Shown here one piece after another: positions 17,492 to 25,378 of a DNA stretch of 64,000 nt. The first letter of the stretch is position 1. Every line of letters starts with the position of its first letter. Source of the stretch: Chryseobacterium angstadtii (GTDB lineage: Bacteria; Bacteroidota; Bacteroidia; Flavobacteriales; Weeksellaceae). The stretch spans positions 310,001-374,000 of the forward strand of contig NZ_LFND01000005.1 of NCBI RefSeq assembly GCF_001045465.1. The letters run 5' to 3'. A program made the translations under genes and the position numbers. The notes beneath the pieces were generated by a model. It ran no database searches. It was not told the DNA's origin and saw nothing but the letters and a program-made list of their open reading frames with translations.

Positions 17492-18100
17492 ATGATAAAA
17501 ATCAATGCCGAAGCTCAATATCCGGTTTCAGAAACTCTGTTTGTCTTTGCTTTGGACTCGGAAGCAGGAAAGGCTTTTGACGGGAAAAATAAATTGGTAA
17601 CGGGAATAGGCAAAGTAAATGCGGCAATAGAACTGACTAAAGAAATTCATTTCAGAAAGCCCAAACTGATTGTAAATCTGGGATCTGCAGGCAGTAAAAA
17701 CTTTAATAAGGGTGAAGTAGTCTGCTGTACAAAATTTATTCAGAGAGATATGGATGTGAGAGGTCTTGGTTTCAGTCTTTATGAAACACCGTTATCCGGA
17801 ATTCCTCCTGTACTGGAATATGGTCTTCAGATGAACGGCCTGGAAGAGGGTGTTTGCGGCAGCGGCGATAGTTTTGAGATGAATCATTCCGAAACAGATT
17901 ATAATATTGTAGATATGGAAGCCTATCCGCTTGCCCTGATTGCAAAGCAGGAGAATATTCCTTTTCTGTGCCTGAAATATATCTCCGATGATGCAGGAAG
18001 TGATGCCGCAGATGACTGGGCTGTTCAGGTACATCTGGCTTCTGAAGCCTTTAAAAAACTACTTTTCACCGAAAATTCGGATCTGCTCAAGACTAAATGA
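17492..18100 (+). CDS. MTA/SAH nucleosidase-like protein, copy 1
   Basis: 202 residues from ATG 17492 (MIKINAEAQYPVSETLFVFAL); the frame is open back to an ATG at 17426 but the -7 box and copy 2 favour 17492. PNP/UDP phosphorylase fold: GIGKVNAAIE, LIVNLGSAGS, the substrate-binding VDMEAYPLALIA and the acid SDDAGSDAADDW. Family enzymes cleave N-glycosidic bonds of 5'-methylthioadenosine or S-adenosylhomocysteine; the exact substrate is not proven. The C-terminus carries about 10 extra residues (TENSDLLKTK) absent in copy 2. A Crp gene follows after 34 bases. Confidence 0.82.
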   Translation: MIKINAEAQYPVSETLFVFALDSEAGKAFDGKNKLVTGIGKVNAAIELTKEIHFRKPKLIVNLGSAGSKNFNKGEVVCCTKFIQRDMDVRGLGFSLYETPLSGIPPVLEYGLQMNGLEEGVCGSGDSFEMNHSETDYNIVDMEAYPLALIAKQENIPFLCLKYISDDAGSDAADDWAVQVHLASEAFKKLLFTENSDLLKTK

Positions 18101-18134
18101 TCTGCTTTCTGATCAACCGGATAAAACAATACTT

Positions 18135-18704
18135 ATGAGTGAAATATTAAAGCAGCAGCTACTAAATGTCATTGAAATCTCTGATCAGGAATTTGATTAT
18201 ATTTTAAGTCATTTTACCTATAAAAAATTGAAAAAACATCAGTTTCTTGTTCAGGAAGAGCAGCAGGTTATGGATGATTATTTTATTCTGTCCGGTTGTG
18301 TAAAATCTTATTATACCGACGCGGCAGGAAAGGTTCATATTATTCTTTTCGGAACAAAAGACTGGTGGATTACAGATTATGAGGCCTATTACTATCAGAA
18401 GGCAGCCACATTGAATATAGACTGTATAGAAGATACGGAAGTATTATGTTTAAGCAATAACAATCGTGAAAAGCTCTGTAAAGAATTGCACAAAGTTGAA
18501 CATTTTTTCAGAAAAAAAACCAACCGCAGAAATGTATCCCTGCAAAAAAGAATTCTTACTTTACTGAGCAGCAGTGCCAGGGAACGCTATGAAAAATTTC
18601 TTTCAGATTATCCTGATCTTGTTCAGAAACTTCCCAAACATCTTCTTGCTTCTTATTTAGGAGTGACCCGTGAAACGCTAAGCAGGCTTTATACCTTAAA
18701 ATAA
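18135..18704 (+). CDS. Crp/Fnr family transcriptional regulator
   Basis: 189 residues from ATG 18135 (MSEILKQQLLNVIEI); the open frame from 17988 overlaps the nucleosidase and is not credible. The effector domain has YKKLKKHQFLVQEEQQVMDDYFILSGCVKSYY and the C-terminal winged helix has LPKHLLASYLGVTRETLSRLYTL. It resembles the 5951-6532 regulator in layout but is clearly diverged. The YceI and nitronate monooxygenase genes follow 95 bases downstream and are likely targets, by position only. Confidence 0.87.
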   Translation: MSEILKQQLLNVIEISDQEFDYILSHFTYKKLKKHQFLVQEEQQVMDDYFILSGCVKSYYTDAAGKVHIILFGTKDWWITDYEAYYYQKAATLNIDCIEDTEVLCLSNNNREKLCKELHKVEHFFRKKTNRRNVSLQKRILTLLSSSARERYEKFLSDYPDLVQKLPKHLLASYLGVTRETLSRLYTLK

Positions 18705-18799
18705 TGTGATACAGATCACCATTTAAATGTGAGGTGAATCCTTTCAAAAGGCTGCTTATATTTCCAATTTTGTCACAGAAACTTTAATACATAAAGACA

Positions 18800-19330
18800 A
18801 TGACAAAATTTAGTATTCAGCCTGAAAGCAGTACAGTGAACTGGACAGGCAAAAAGATCTTAGGACTTCACACAGGAACCATCTCTATCGAAAGCGGTTA
18901 CCTGAGCTTTGAAAATGAGGATCTTACCGGAGGGGAAATTGTAATTGATATGAAAAGTATCATTATTACGGATATTAAAGATCCTAAAATAAGCCAGGAC
19001 TTTCTTGATCATCTGAATCATGATGATTTTTTTTCCACACATCAGTTTAAAACAGCAAAACTGGTCATTACCCACGCAGAAAAAACAGAAGAAAAGTATA
19101 AGATCACCGGTGACTTAACCATTAAGGATATCACAAATCCTGTAAGTTTTATCACTTCCGTAGAGATTTTTACAGATTTTCTTCATGCTCTTGGAGAAAT
19201 TGTGATAGACCGCACACTGTACAATATGAAGTATGGCTCCGGTAAATTTCTTCCCAACCTTGGGGATAAATTGATTCATGATGATTTTGTACTTCAGTTT
19301 AAGTTGATCGGACAAAATTCAATGCCATGA
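18800..19330 (+). CDS. YceI family protein
   Basis: 176 residues with the YceI lipocalin-like fold: SSTVNWTGKKILGLHTGTISI at the N-terminus, GGEIVIDMKSIIITD, and FKTAKLVIT…ITGDLTIKDITNPVSF. YceI proteins bind polyisoprenoid or amide lipids. This one lacks a signal peptide, so it would be cytoplasmic, as in the many non-secreted Bacteroidetes members. Its stop overlaps the next start (ATGA), so it is translationally coupled to the nitronate monooxygenase-like gene. Confidence 0.87.
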   Translation: MTKFSIQPESSTVNWTGKKILGLHTGTISIESGYLSFENEDLTGGEIVIDMKSIIITDIKDPKISQDFLDHLNHDDFFSTHQFKTAKLVITHAEKTEEKYKITGDLTIKDITNPVSFITSVEIFTDFLHALGEIVIDRTLYNMKYGSGKFLPNLGDKLIHDDFVLQFKLIGQNSMP

Positions 19331-20403
19331 ACTGGAAAAACACACCATTCACAAAAATATTCGGGACTGAGTTTCCTATCATTCAGGGACCGTTTGGAGG
19401 AAAGCTTTCTTCAGTGGAACTTACGGCTTTGGTTTCTAATGCCGGCGGTTTAGGTTCTTTTGGTGCCCAGCCTTTTTCCCGGGAAGAAATGATCAGTATT
19501 TCAAAAGAAATCAGGCGGCAGACCAATAAGTCATTCAATCTTAATCTTTGGGTAAAAGACAGGGATGAGGATATTGATCTGTTTCAGAAAGAAGAATTTG
19601 AGAAAGTCATTAAAATATTTCAGCCGTATTTTGAAGAAACGGGAATAGAACCACCTTCATTTCCGCTTCCTACCAGCCCCGGTTTTGAAGAACAGGTAGA
19701 GGCTCTTCTGGACATTAAGCCTTCTGTCTTCAGTTTTGTTTACGGTATTCCTTCTGAAAATATTCTGGAAAAATGCAGGCAGCTCGGCATTAAAACCATG
19801 GGAACTGCTACCACACTGGATGAAGCCATTGCCATAGAAAATGCAGGTGTGGACGCTGTGGTTGCTTCCGGTTCTGATGCAGGAGGGCACAGGGTTGCAT
19901 TTCTGGAGCAGGCAGAAAAGTCTTTGGTAGGAACATTTTCACTCATTCCTCAGGTGGCAGACCATGTCCGGATTCCCGTTATTGCAGCCGGAGGAATTGC
20001 CGATGCAAGGGGAGTGAAAGCTGCTTTCAGCCTCGGAGCCGATGCCGTGCAGATCGGAACGGCATTTTTAGCCACAAAACAGTCGGGAACCAGCAATATT
20101 CACCGGAAATTACTGTTTTCCGAAAACGCAAGATACACCACACTCACCAAAGTATTTACCGGAAGACTTTCCAGAGGTATCAGAAACCGCCTTACAGAAG
20201 AATTGCATGAAGTACAGCATGCTCTGGCTCCATATCCTCTTCAGGGAAAAATTACAGGAAAGCTCGGAGCTTATCCTGCCAACACAGAAGCGCACCCGGA
20301 ATTCAAATCTTTCTGGAGCGGGCAGGCAGCTCCGCTGTTGAAACACCATGATGCACAGGTTTTTATGACGGGTTTAATTAAAGAGCTCAACAGTATCATG
20401 TAA
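19327..20403 (+). CDS. Nitronate monooxygenase-like flavin oxidoreductase
   Basis: 358 residues, FMN-dependent TIM barrel of the 2-nitropropane dioxygenase family: FPIIQGPFGG at the N-terminus, VASGSDAGGHRV with the conserved His, IPVIAAGGIADARGVKAAFSLGADAVQIGTAFLAT for phosphate binding. Members oxidise nitronates or reduce quinones. The gene overlaps the YceI stop by 4 bases, and a Crp regulator is upstream; a stress-response role is plausible but not shown. Confidence 0.87.
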   Translation: MNWKNTPFTKIFGTEFPIIQGPFGGKLSSVELTALVSNAGGLGSFGAQPFSREEMISISKEIRRQTNKSFNLNLWVKDRDEDIDLFQKEEFEKVIKIFQPYFEETGIEPPSFPLPTSPGFEEQVEALLDIKPSVFSFVYGIPSENILEKCRQLGIKTMGTATTLDEAIAIENAGVDAVVASGSDAGGHRVAFLEQAEKSLVGTFSLIPQVADHVRIPVIAAGGIADARGVKAAFSLGADAVQIGTAFLATKQSGTSNIHRKLLFSENARYTTLTKVFTGRLSRGIRNRLTEELHEVQHALAPYPLQGKITGKLGAYPANTEAHPEFKSFWSGQAAPLLKHHDAQVFMTGLIKELNSIM

Positions 20404-20756
20404 CGCAGAAAATACCGGCTATCTAAAGAATATTTCCATGAATTATCCGTAATTTTACTTGATTAATCACTACTGGCCCTTACTCTTTTTTATTTCTACT
20501 TTTTTAGACAGACTCTTAGTTTTTTAGGTTTAAGACAACCAGGAAATTTGGCTTCACGCCTTATTAAGCGGACATTTTATCCAGGTAATTTCATCAGTGA
20601 CTTTGCTTATTCTGAACAAAATAAAGTAAACTGTAAAATTTAGCATAAAAACACCTCACACCGGGGTGTTTTTTTATTCTGTTTCAATGAATAAAAAAAG
20701 AAATAACCTTCGTTTTATCCGATCAATGCTTACTTTTGTTTAAATATGTATACTCA
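20404..20756. other. Intergenic region with duplicated terminator and promoter
   Basis: About 350 bases. The first 240 contain no gene and no convincing element. From about 20641 the sequence repeats that before nucleosidase copy 1: a terminator hairpin at 20650-20675, then the -7 box at 20731-20738. The terminator here has no obvious gene of its own directly upstream. Confidence 0.6.
20650..20675 (+). terminator. Duplicated terminator before nucleosidase copy 2
   Basis: AACACC / GGTGTT stem with T-run, near-identical to 17389-17414. It was probably carried along by the duplication and lies about 250 bases after the nitronate monooxygenase stop. Confidence 0.7.
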
Positions 20757-21338
20757 ATGATAAAAATCAATGCCGAAACTCAATATCCGGTTTCAGAAAC
20801 CCTGTTTGTCTTTGCTTTGGATTCGGAAGCGGGAAAGGCTTTTGATGGGAAAAATAAATTGGTAACGGGAATAGGAAAAGTAAATGCTGCTATAAAATTG
20901 ACTAAAGAAATTCACTTCAGAAAACCCAAATTGATTGTTAATCTGGGGTCTGCAGGCAGTAAAAACTTCAGTAAGGGTGAAGTGGTCTGCTGTACGAAAT
21001 TTATTCAGAGAGATATGGATGTGAGAGGTCTTGGTTTCAGTCTTTATGAAACTCCGCTATCCGGAATTCCTCCTGTTCTGGAATATGGTCTTCAGATGAA
21101 CGGACTGGAAGAGGGTGTTTGCGGCAGCGGCGACAGTTTTGAGATGAATCATTCCGAAACAGATTATAATATTGTAGATATGGAAGCCTATCCGCTTGCC
21201 CTGATTGCAAAGCAGGAGAATATTCCTTTTCTGTGCCTGAAATATATCTCCGATGATGCAGGAAGTGATGCCGCAGATGACTGGGCTGTTCAGGTACATT
21301 TGGCTTCTGAGGCGTTTAAAAAGATATTGTTTTCATAA
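20757..21338 (+). CDS. MTA/SAH nucleosidase-like protein, copy 2
   Basis: 193 residues from ATG 20757. Over the shared length the protein differs from copy 1 at only a few positions (for example Ala to Thr at residue 8, Glu to Lys in AAIKLTK, Asn to Ser in KNFSKG), and most DNA changes are silent. All active-site motifs (NLGSAGS, VDMEAYPLA, SDDAGSDAADDW) are kept, so both copies look functional. It ends at FKKILFS without the copy 1 tail. Confidence 0.82.
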   Translation: MIKINAETQYPVSETLFVFALDSEAGKAFDGKNKLVTGIGKVNAAIKLTKEIHFRKPKLIVNLGSAGSKNFSKGEVVCCTKFIQRDMDVRGLGFSLYETPLSGIPPVLEYGLQMNGLEEGVCGSGDSFEMNHSETDYNIVDMEAYPLALIAKQENIPFLCLKYISDDAGSDAADDWAVQVHLASEAFKKILFS

Positions 21339-21401
21339 TACAGGTTTACGGAAATTCAGCAGCAGTTTTCTATATGATTTTAAATTCCCGACTGACTTGA
21401 T

Positions 21402-22196
21402 ATGAAAGTTACTTTTTATGAGCCCAAGCATCCCTTGCTTAAAAAATATATGCAGGGCTATTATTTTATAGAAAAAGATGATAGTGATCAACCGATCAGA
21501 TATCTTACGTTTCCGGACAACTATTTCATTGTATCAGCTTCTAAGGATGTGACCGTGAGTGTAAGAAAGGGATGGGTAGAGGTGTACAGATCCTTAACAG
21601 AAAATTTGGAGATGGACTTTGTTTTCAGATGTTCTGTTCCTACTGAAATTTTTTATCAGCAGTCTGTGGATGAAATTACTTTTTACTTTAAGCCATTGGG
21701 GATTTATCATTTCTTTGAGGTAGACGGGTGTGAAGTTTTAGAAGAGCATATTCAGCTCTCAGACCTTAAAGAGATGTTAGCTAATGTTTTAAATGAGCCG
21801 GACAGGGAAATACAGATCAAAACACTGGAAGATTATTGGCTTTCAAAATTCAGGGAGAAAGATTTGGCGTTGGCATACTCCATATTGACCGATTTTGAAA
21901 CTGAGCTCAGCATCGAAGAAATTGCGGCAAAAAATGGTATAACGAGGCAGTATCTCAATAAAATCTCTAAACGTTATCTGGCTAAACCTGCCTCAGAGTT
22001 CAGAAAAATCCAGAGATTCCGTAACGCTTTGATATCCAATAAAACGGCCAGAAATCTCACAGAGCTTTCTTATGAAAATCTTTTCTATGATCAGTCACAT
22101 CTCATTAAAGACTTTAAGGAGTTTACTAAAATAAGCCCCAAGAAGTTCTTTGAACATGTAGATACGAGGAAGAATAATATCTGGCTGTTCATCTAA
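21402..22196 (+). CDS. AraC family transcriptional regulator
   Basis: 264 residues. The N-terminal sensor starts KVTFYEPKHPLLKKYMQGYYF, a form shared by many Bacteroidetes AraC proteins with a DUF6597-like domain. The C-terminal HTH (about 165-250) has LSIEEIAAKNGITRQYLNKISKRYLAKPASEF and the second helix-turn-helix NLTELSYENLFYDQSHLIKDFKEFT followed by SPKKFF. The target is unknown; the S41 peptidase gene downstream is the nearest candidate. Confidence 0.86.
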   Translation: MKVTFYEPKHPLLKKYMQGYYFIEKDDSDQPIRYLTFPDNYFIVSASKDVTVSVRKGWVEVYRSLTENLEMDFVFRCSVPTEIFYQQSVDEITFYFKPLGIYHFFEVDGCEVLEEHIQLSDLKEMLANVLNEPDREIQIKTLEDYWLSKFREKDLALAYSILTDFETELSIEEIAAKNGITRQYLNKISKRYLAKPASEFRKIQRFRNALISNKTARNLTELSYENLFYDQSHLIKDFKEFTKISPKKFFEHVDTRKNNIWLFI

Positions 22197-22264
22197 GTTT
22201 CCATTTTTACAATTTATTTTTTTTCTATTGAAATATTTTTGCTGAAATCTTAAATCTAATTTCA

Positions 22265-23275
22265 ATGAAAAAAATACTCATCGCAATTTCTCTTTTCTAT
22301 TCTCTGGTTTCCTATGCTCAGAAAGAGGATATCAAAACGGTACTGTCTGAGATTACAGAGAAAGTGAAGAGCCATTATATTAATAAAGAAACTTACAAAA
22401 AAGTAGATTCTTTACTTCAGAGCGAATATAAAAAGGGAACTTTTAATAACCTGAATAAGAAAGACTTTTCAACATTTATCACTCAAAAATTAAGAACAGA
22501 TATCAAAGACAAACATTTTTTCTTTAAATATCTCGATCAATACAGTCCTGAAAAGCTGGTAGACGAAAAGCAGAAAGAGAAAGAAAATGATTTCCACAAC
22601 AGTCTTGAAAATTTTGGCTTTGAAAATGTGCTCCGGATGGAAGGTAATATTGGTTACATCAATCTTAAAGGTTTTGCAAGTGCTAAATCCAGTGAAAAAA
22701 CATTGGCGGCTGCCATGAATTTTGTTGCCAACACCAATTCGCTCATCATTGACCTGAGAGAAAACGGTGGCGGAGATAATGAAATGCTTCTGTTGTTCTG
22801 TAGTTATTTTTTTGATAAAAAGACTGATCTTTATACAACCTACTTCAGGAATAAAGATAAAACGGTCATGAACAGCACACAACCTAAAGTTTCCGGACAG
22901 AAATACCTTCATAAAAAGGTTTATATATTGACCAGTGAAAAATCTTTTTCTGCGTCAGAAGGTATGGCTTTCTTTTTACGGGAGCATAAAGTAGCTGAAG
23001 TTATTGGAGAAACAACAGGTGGCGGTGCCAATCCGGGAGAGCATTTCATCCTACAAAATAAATATTTCCTTTTCGTTCCGGCAGGAGAAGTAAAGTCGGT
23101 TATAAGCCATAAAAACTGGGAACAGGTAGGAGTGACTCCAGATTTGGAAGTAAAACCTGAAAACGCTTTAAAAGCCGCCCATATTAGAATTTTAAAAGAT
23201 ATTCTGAAAACAGGAACAAGAACAGAGCTAAGTATACTTGAAATAAAAAATCTTATTAATAAATTAGAGCAATAA
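22265..23275 (+). CDS. Secreted S41 family peptidase
   Basis: 336 residues with a signal peptide (MKKILIAISLFYSLVSYAQ). The S41 C-terminal processing peptidase core is present: GNIGYINLKGFAS, LIIDLRENGGGDNEML, the nucleophile Ser in TSEKSFSASEGMAFFL and GETTGGGANPG. There is no PDZ domain, so it resembles the short IRBP-like S41 proteins of Bacteroidetes that trim peptides in the periplasm. The GNAT gene follows after 10 bases. Confidence 0.85.
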   Translation: MKKILIAISLFYSLVSYAQKEDIKTVLSEITEKVKSHYINKETYKKVDSLLQSEYKKGTFNNLNKKDFSTFITQKLRTDIKDKHFFFKYLDQYSPEKLVDEKQKEKENDFHNSLENFGFENVLRMEGNIGYINLKGFASAKSSEKTLAAAMNFVANTNSLIIDLRENGGGDNEMLLLFCSYFFDKKTDLYTTYFRNKDKTVMNSTQPKVSGQKYLHKKVYILTSEKSFSASEGMAFFLREHKVAEVIGETTGGGANPGEHFILQNKYFLFVPAGEVKSVISHKNWEQVGVTPDLEVKPENALKAAHIRILKDILKTGTRTELSILEIKNLINKLEQ

Positions 23276-23285
23276 AAACCATAAT

Positions 23286-23807
23286 ATGTCGTCAATAATT
23301 ATCCATAAAGCTTCAGCCGAAGATCTGGAAACCATACAGGAGGTAGGAATACAGACGTTTTTGGAAACCTTTTCAGAAAGCAATCCGGAAGAAGCTATGA
23401 AAGAATATCTGGAGAAAAGCTTCAGTACGGAGAAAGTGGGATCGGAATTAAACAATCCGGATTCTTATTTTTTTATTGCCTGGGAAGAAGATACGTCTGT
23501 GGGATACCTGAAATTAAATTCCGGTGCGGCACAGACTGAACTGCAGGATGATACTGCTCTGGAGATCGAACGTATATATGTGAAAAAAAGCCATCATGGA
23601 CAAAAAATAGGACAGCTTTTGTATGATAAAGCGATGGAAGTAGGCCATAAACTAAAGAAAAATTATTTATGGCTGGGAGTTTGGGAAAAGAATCTGAAAG
23701 CACTCAGTTTCTACAGAAAAAACGGGTTTGAAGAATTCGGGAGTCATACATTTACGCTGGGAAATGATGATCAGACCGACTTAATGATGAAGAAGATTTT
23801 AGATTAA
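23286..23807 (+). CDS. GNAT family N-acetyltransferase
   Basis: 173 residues. The GNAT core with acetyl-CoA-binding motif A is IERIYVKKSHHGQKIGQLLYDKAMEVG, followed by motif B LGVWEKNLKALSFYRKNGFEEFG. The similarity in layout to spermidine/amino-group acetyltransferases is general only; the substrate is unknown. It starts 10 bases after the S41 peptidase and is followed by a strong terminator. Confidence 0.86.
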   Translation: MSSIIIHKASAEDLETIQEVGIQTFLETFSESNPEEAMKEYLEKSFSTEKVGSELNNPDSYFFIAWEEDTSVGYLKLNSGAAQTELQDDTALEIERIYVKKSHHGQKIGQLLYDKAMEVGHKLKKNYLWLGVWEKNLKALSFYRKNGFEEFGSHTFTLGNDDQTDLMMKKILD

Positions 23808-23839
23808 TTATAAATCAGTTTTGAAAGAAATCAACTGAC

Positions 23840-23870
23840 AAAAGCTTCAACCCGGGTTGGAGCTTTTTTG
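23840..23870 (+). terminator. Terminator of the S41/GNAT operon
   Basis: Long stem AAAAGCTTCAACCC / GGGTTGGAGCTTTT with one G-T pair, ending in a T-run. Confidence 0.85.
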
Positions 23871-24049
23871 TTTAATCATTCATAGAAATAACTTTATTTA
23901 AATTAATGTATATTGCTTTAATATAGTGTTTTATATTATTTTATTTAAAGTGTAATTAAGATGTGCTTATTTCAGATATATGCTCACTTAAAGCGAAGCT
24001 CATCTTAATCCTCTTAAAAACTTAAATATTCTTAATGGTTAAAAAAGTA

Positions 24050-24085
24050 AAAAAAAAATCCTTTTAAGCATTACACTTAAAAGGA
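24050..24085 (-). terminator. Terminator of the dioxygenase gene (minus strand)
   Basis: Stem TCCTTTTAAG / CTTAAAAGGA (24059-24068 and 24076-24085) with an A-run on its left side, which reads as a T-run on the minus strand, 36 bases after the dioxygenase stop. Confidence 0.8.
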
Positions 24086-24120
24086 TCCATCATAATTATT
24101 ATCAAATATTAATAAGACAT

Positions 24121-25218
24121 TTAAATATTTTCAAAGTTTTTACCCAGATGTTCTTCAATGACGAAGAACGGGTCTTCCGTAAGCGTGTGGGCTCTCATTT
24201 CCATCAGACTTACTTTGCTCATCATACGAAGCATAATTCTTCTTTCGCAACGGTACTCTATACCATCGATGTTTCTTACTCCCGCTCTGAAAGCAGATCT
24301 TCCGTGGGCGCATAAGTGATTGTTCACCAATATAACATCTCCGGCCTGCGGTGTGAAACCTGAATAAATCAGATGTCTTGCCTCTTCCCAGAATTCATTC
24401 AGGTGATAATGAGCATCATCAGCCTGTCTGATACTTGGATTGAAAAGTTGTTCTGCGGCATCAAATCTCATGAAAGGAAGCTCATAATTACCGTAAAGAA
24501 TGGCATCCAGTACTTCTTCTTCGTCAGTTCCTGTTTCCAGATTGGCATCTTTCGGAATTTTAAACTTACGCTCAAACAGAGGTCTGAAATTTTCACCGAT
24601 AGATTCGTGGGAACGGATAGAATATAGAGTAGATGGCACCTGCTCTTCATTACGGATGTACATAAAGCTTAAAAAGTCCGCCTGATGTTTCAGAAACGCA
24701 TCTTCTGTATGTACATAAAGATCTGTTGAGGATCCTGATCCGGTTTGGGTTTCCCTCATTTTTTCATCCGGAATAATGGCATGCATCAGTCCTCCGCCTT
24801 TACGCTGAGAATAATACTGTACAGGCTTGGATGGAAGCGCACCATGAATTAAGGCACAGGCAAAACCATATAGATTGAATTTGGAATAATCTGCGGACTG
24901 CCAGTTCGGAGGAGTAGTTCCTATACTTTCCTGGTCTATGTCCATTAATCCTCTGAATGCCAGTGCTCCATACTGATTTTTTGAGAAGTCGCTGGCAAAA
25001 TCAGCTGCTATATGTAAAATTCTTTCCGGTAAGAAATAAGAAGCCAGCTGATGTACGTGAGTAATAAATTCTCTGTTTTCATAGCTTCCGTATTTTCTCT
25101 GAAGATGCTCTGCCGCATCTTGTATCATTCTTCTTTCCTGAGAGGTGATCTCAATGACTCTGGGAAGCAGTTTTACCGCGGTAATACTGTCTTTATCTAA
25201 AATTTCTGTAGAATTCAT
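24121..25218 (-). CDS. Fe(II)/2-oxoglutarate dioxygenase, clavaminate synthase-like (probable lysine hydroxylase)
   Basis: 365 residues from ATG 25218 (MNSTEILDKDS); the longer frame to 25374 runs through the promoter region. TauD/clavaminate synthase-like fold: metal ligands His170-x-Glu172 in YVHTEDAF and the distal His305 in CAHGRSAFRAG, with Arg311 placed to bind 2-oxoglutarate. The HxE triad is that of clavaminate synthase, arginine beta-hydroxylases and the lysine 4-hydroxylases (KDO) known from Flavobacterium and Chitinophaga. It is divergent from a siderophore operon that begins with a decarboxylase, so hydroxylation of lysine before decarboxylation to 3-hydroxycadaverine is the best guess. 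The amino acid and position are inferred. Confidence 0.8.
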   Translation of the reverse strand: MNSTEILDKDSITAVKLLPRVIEITSQERRMIQDAAEHLQRKYGSYENREFITHVHQLASYFLPERILHIAADFASDFSKNQYGALAFRGLMDIDQESIGTTPPNWQSADYSKFNLYGFACALIHGALPSKPVQYYSQRKGGGLMHAIIPDEKMRETQTGSGSSTDLYVHTEDAFLKHQADFLSFMYIRNEEQVPSTLYSIRSHESIGENFRPLFERKFKIPKDANLETGTDEEEVLDAILYGNYELPFMRFDAAEQLFNPSIRQADDAHYHLNEFWEEARHLIYSGFTPQAGDVILVNNHLCAHGRSAFRAGVRNIDGIEYRCERRIMLRMMSKVSLMEMRAHTLTEDPFFVIEEHLGKNFENI

Positions 25219-25255
25219 TAAAAAAATATTTGGTGTGTGAATATAATTTTTATAT

Positions 25256-25278
25256 TTGTTTTTAATTATTCTAAATAA
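25256..25278. promoter_or_regulatory. Fur-box-like palindrome in the divergent siderophore promoter
   Basis: A 23-base imperfect inverted repeat centred on 25267: left arm TTGTTTTTAAT, right arm ATTCTAAATAA, with 8 of 11 positions paired. It lies between the dioxygenase start (25218) and the decarboxylase start (25379). AT-rich dyads of this kind are typical of Fur sites, and a siderophore locus is the expected place; Fur binding is inferred. Confidence 0.5.
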
Positions 25279-25378
25279 TAATAGCGCCATCAAATTTATG
25301 AATAATTTACGAATCTCCAAATAAAAAGTAAAAAAAATGTAAAATTTAAAAACTTGACTGTCAGGCATATACATCTAT

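Larger units (their letters stand above)
23808..24120. other. Intergenic region with two terminators and a dispersed repeat
   Basis: 313 bases between convergent GNAT and dioxygenase genes. It holds a plus-strand terminator (23840-23870), a short relative of the 39279-39846 repeat (about 23987-24040, with CTCTTAAAAACTTAA and CTTAATGGTT), and a minus-strand terminator (24050-24085). No gene is seen. Confidence 0.65.

Noticed and set aside
17988..18134. N-terminal extension of the Crp-type regulator at 18135
   Set aside because: It overlaps the 3' end of the nucleosidase gene in another frame and reads as non-Crp sequence; MSEILKQQ is the natural start.
20404..20640. Possible IS end (AGACAGACTCTTAG) next to the duplicated nucleosidase
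   Set aside because: It reminded me of transposon termini, but there is no second inverted end, no target duplication and no transposase fragment.
24121..25374. Longer dioxygenase start at 25374
   Set aside because: The extra 52 residues run through the AT-rich divergent promoter and the Fur-like dyad and have no dioxygenase-like sequence; ATG 25218 gives a normal length.
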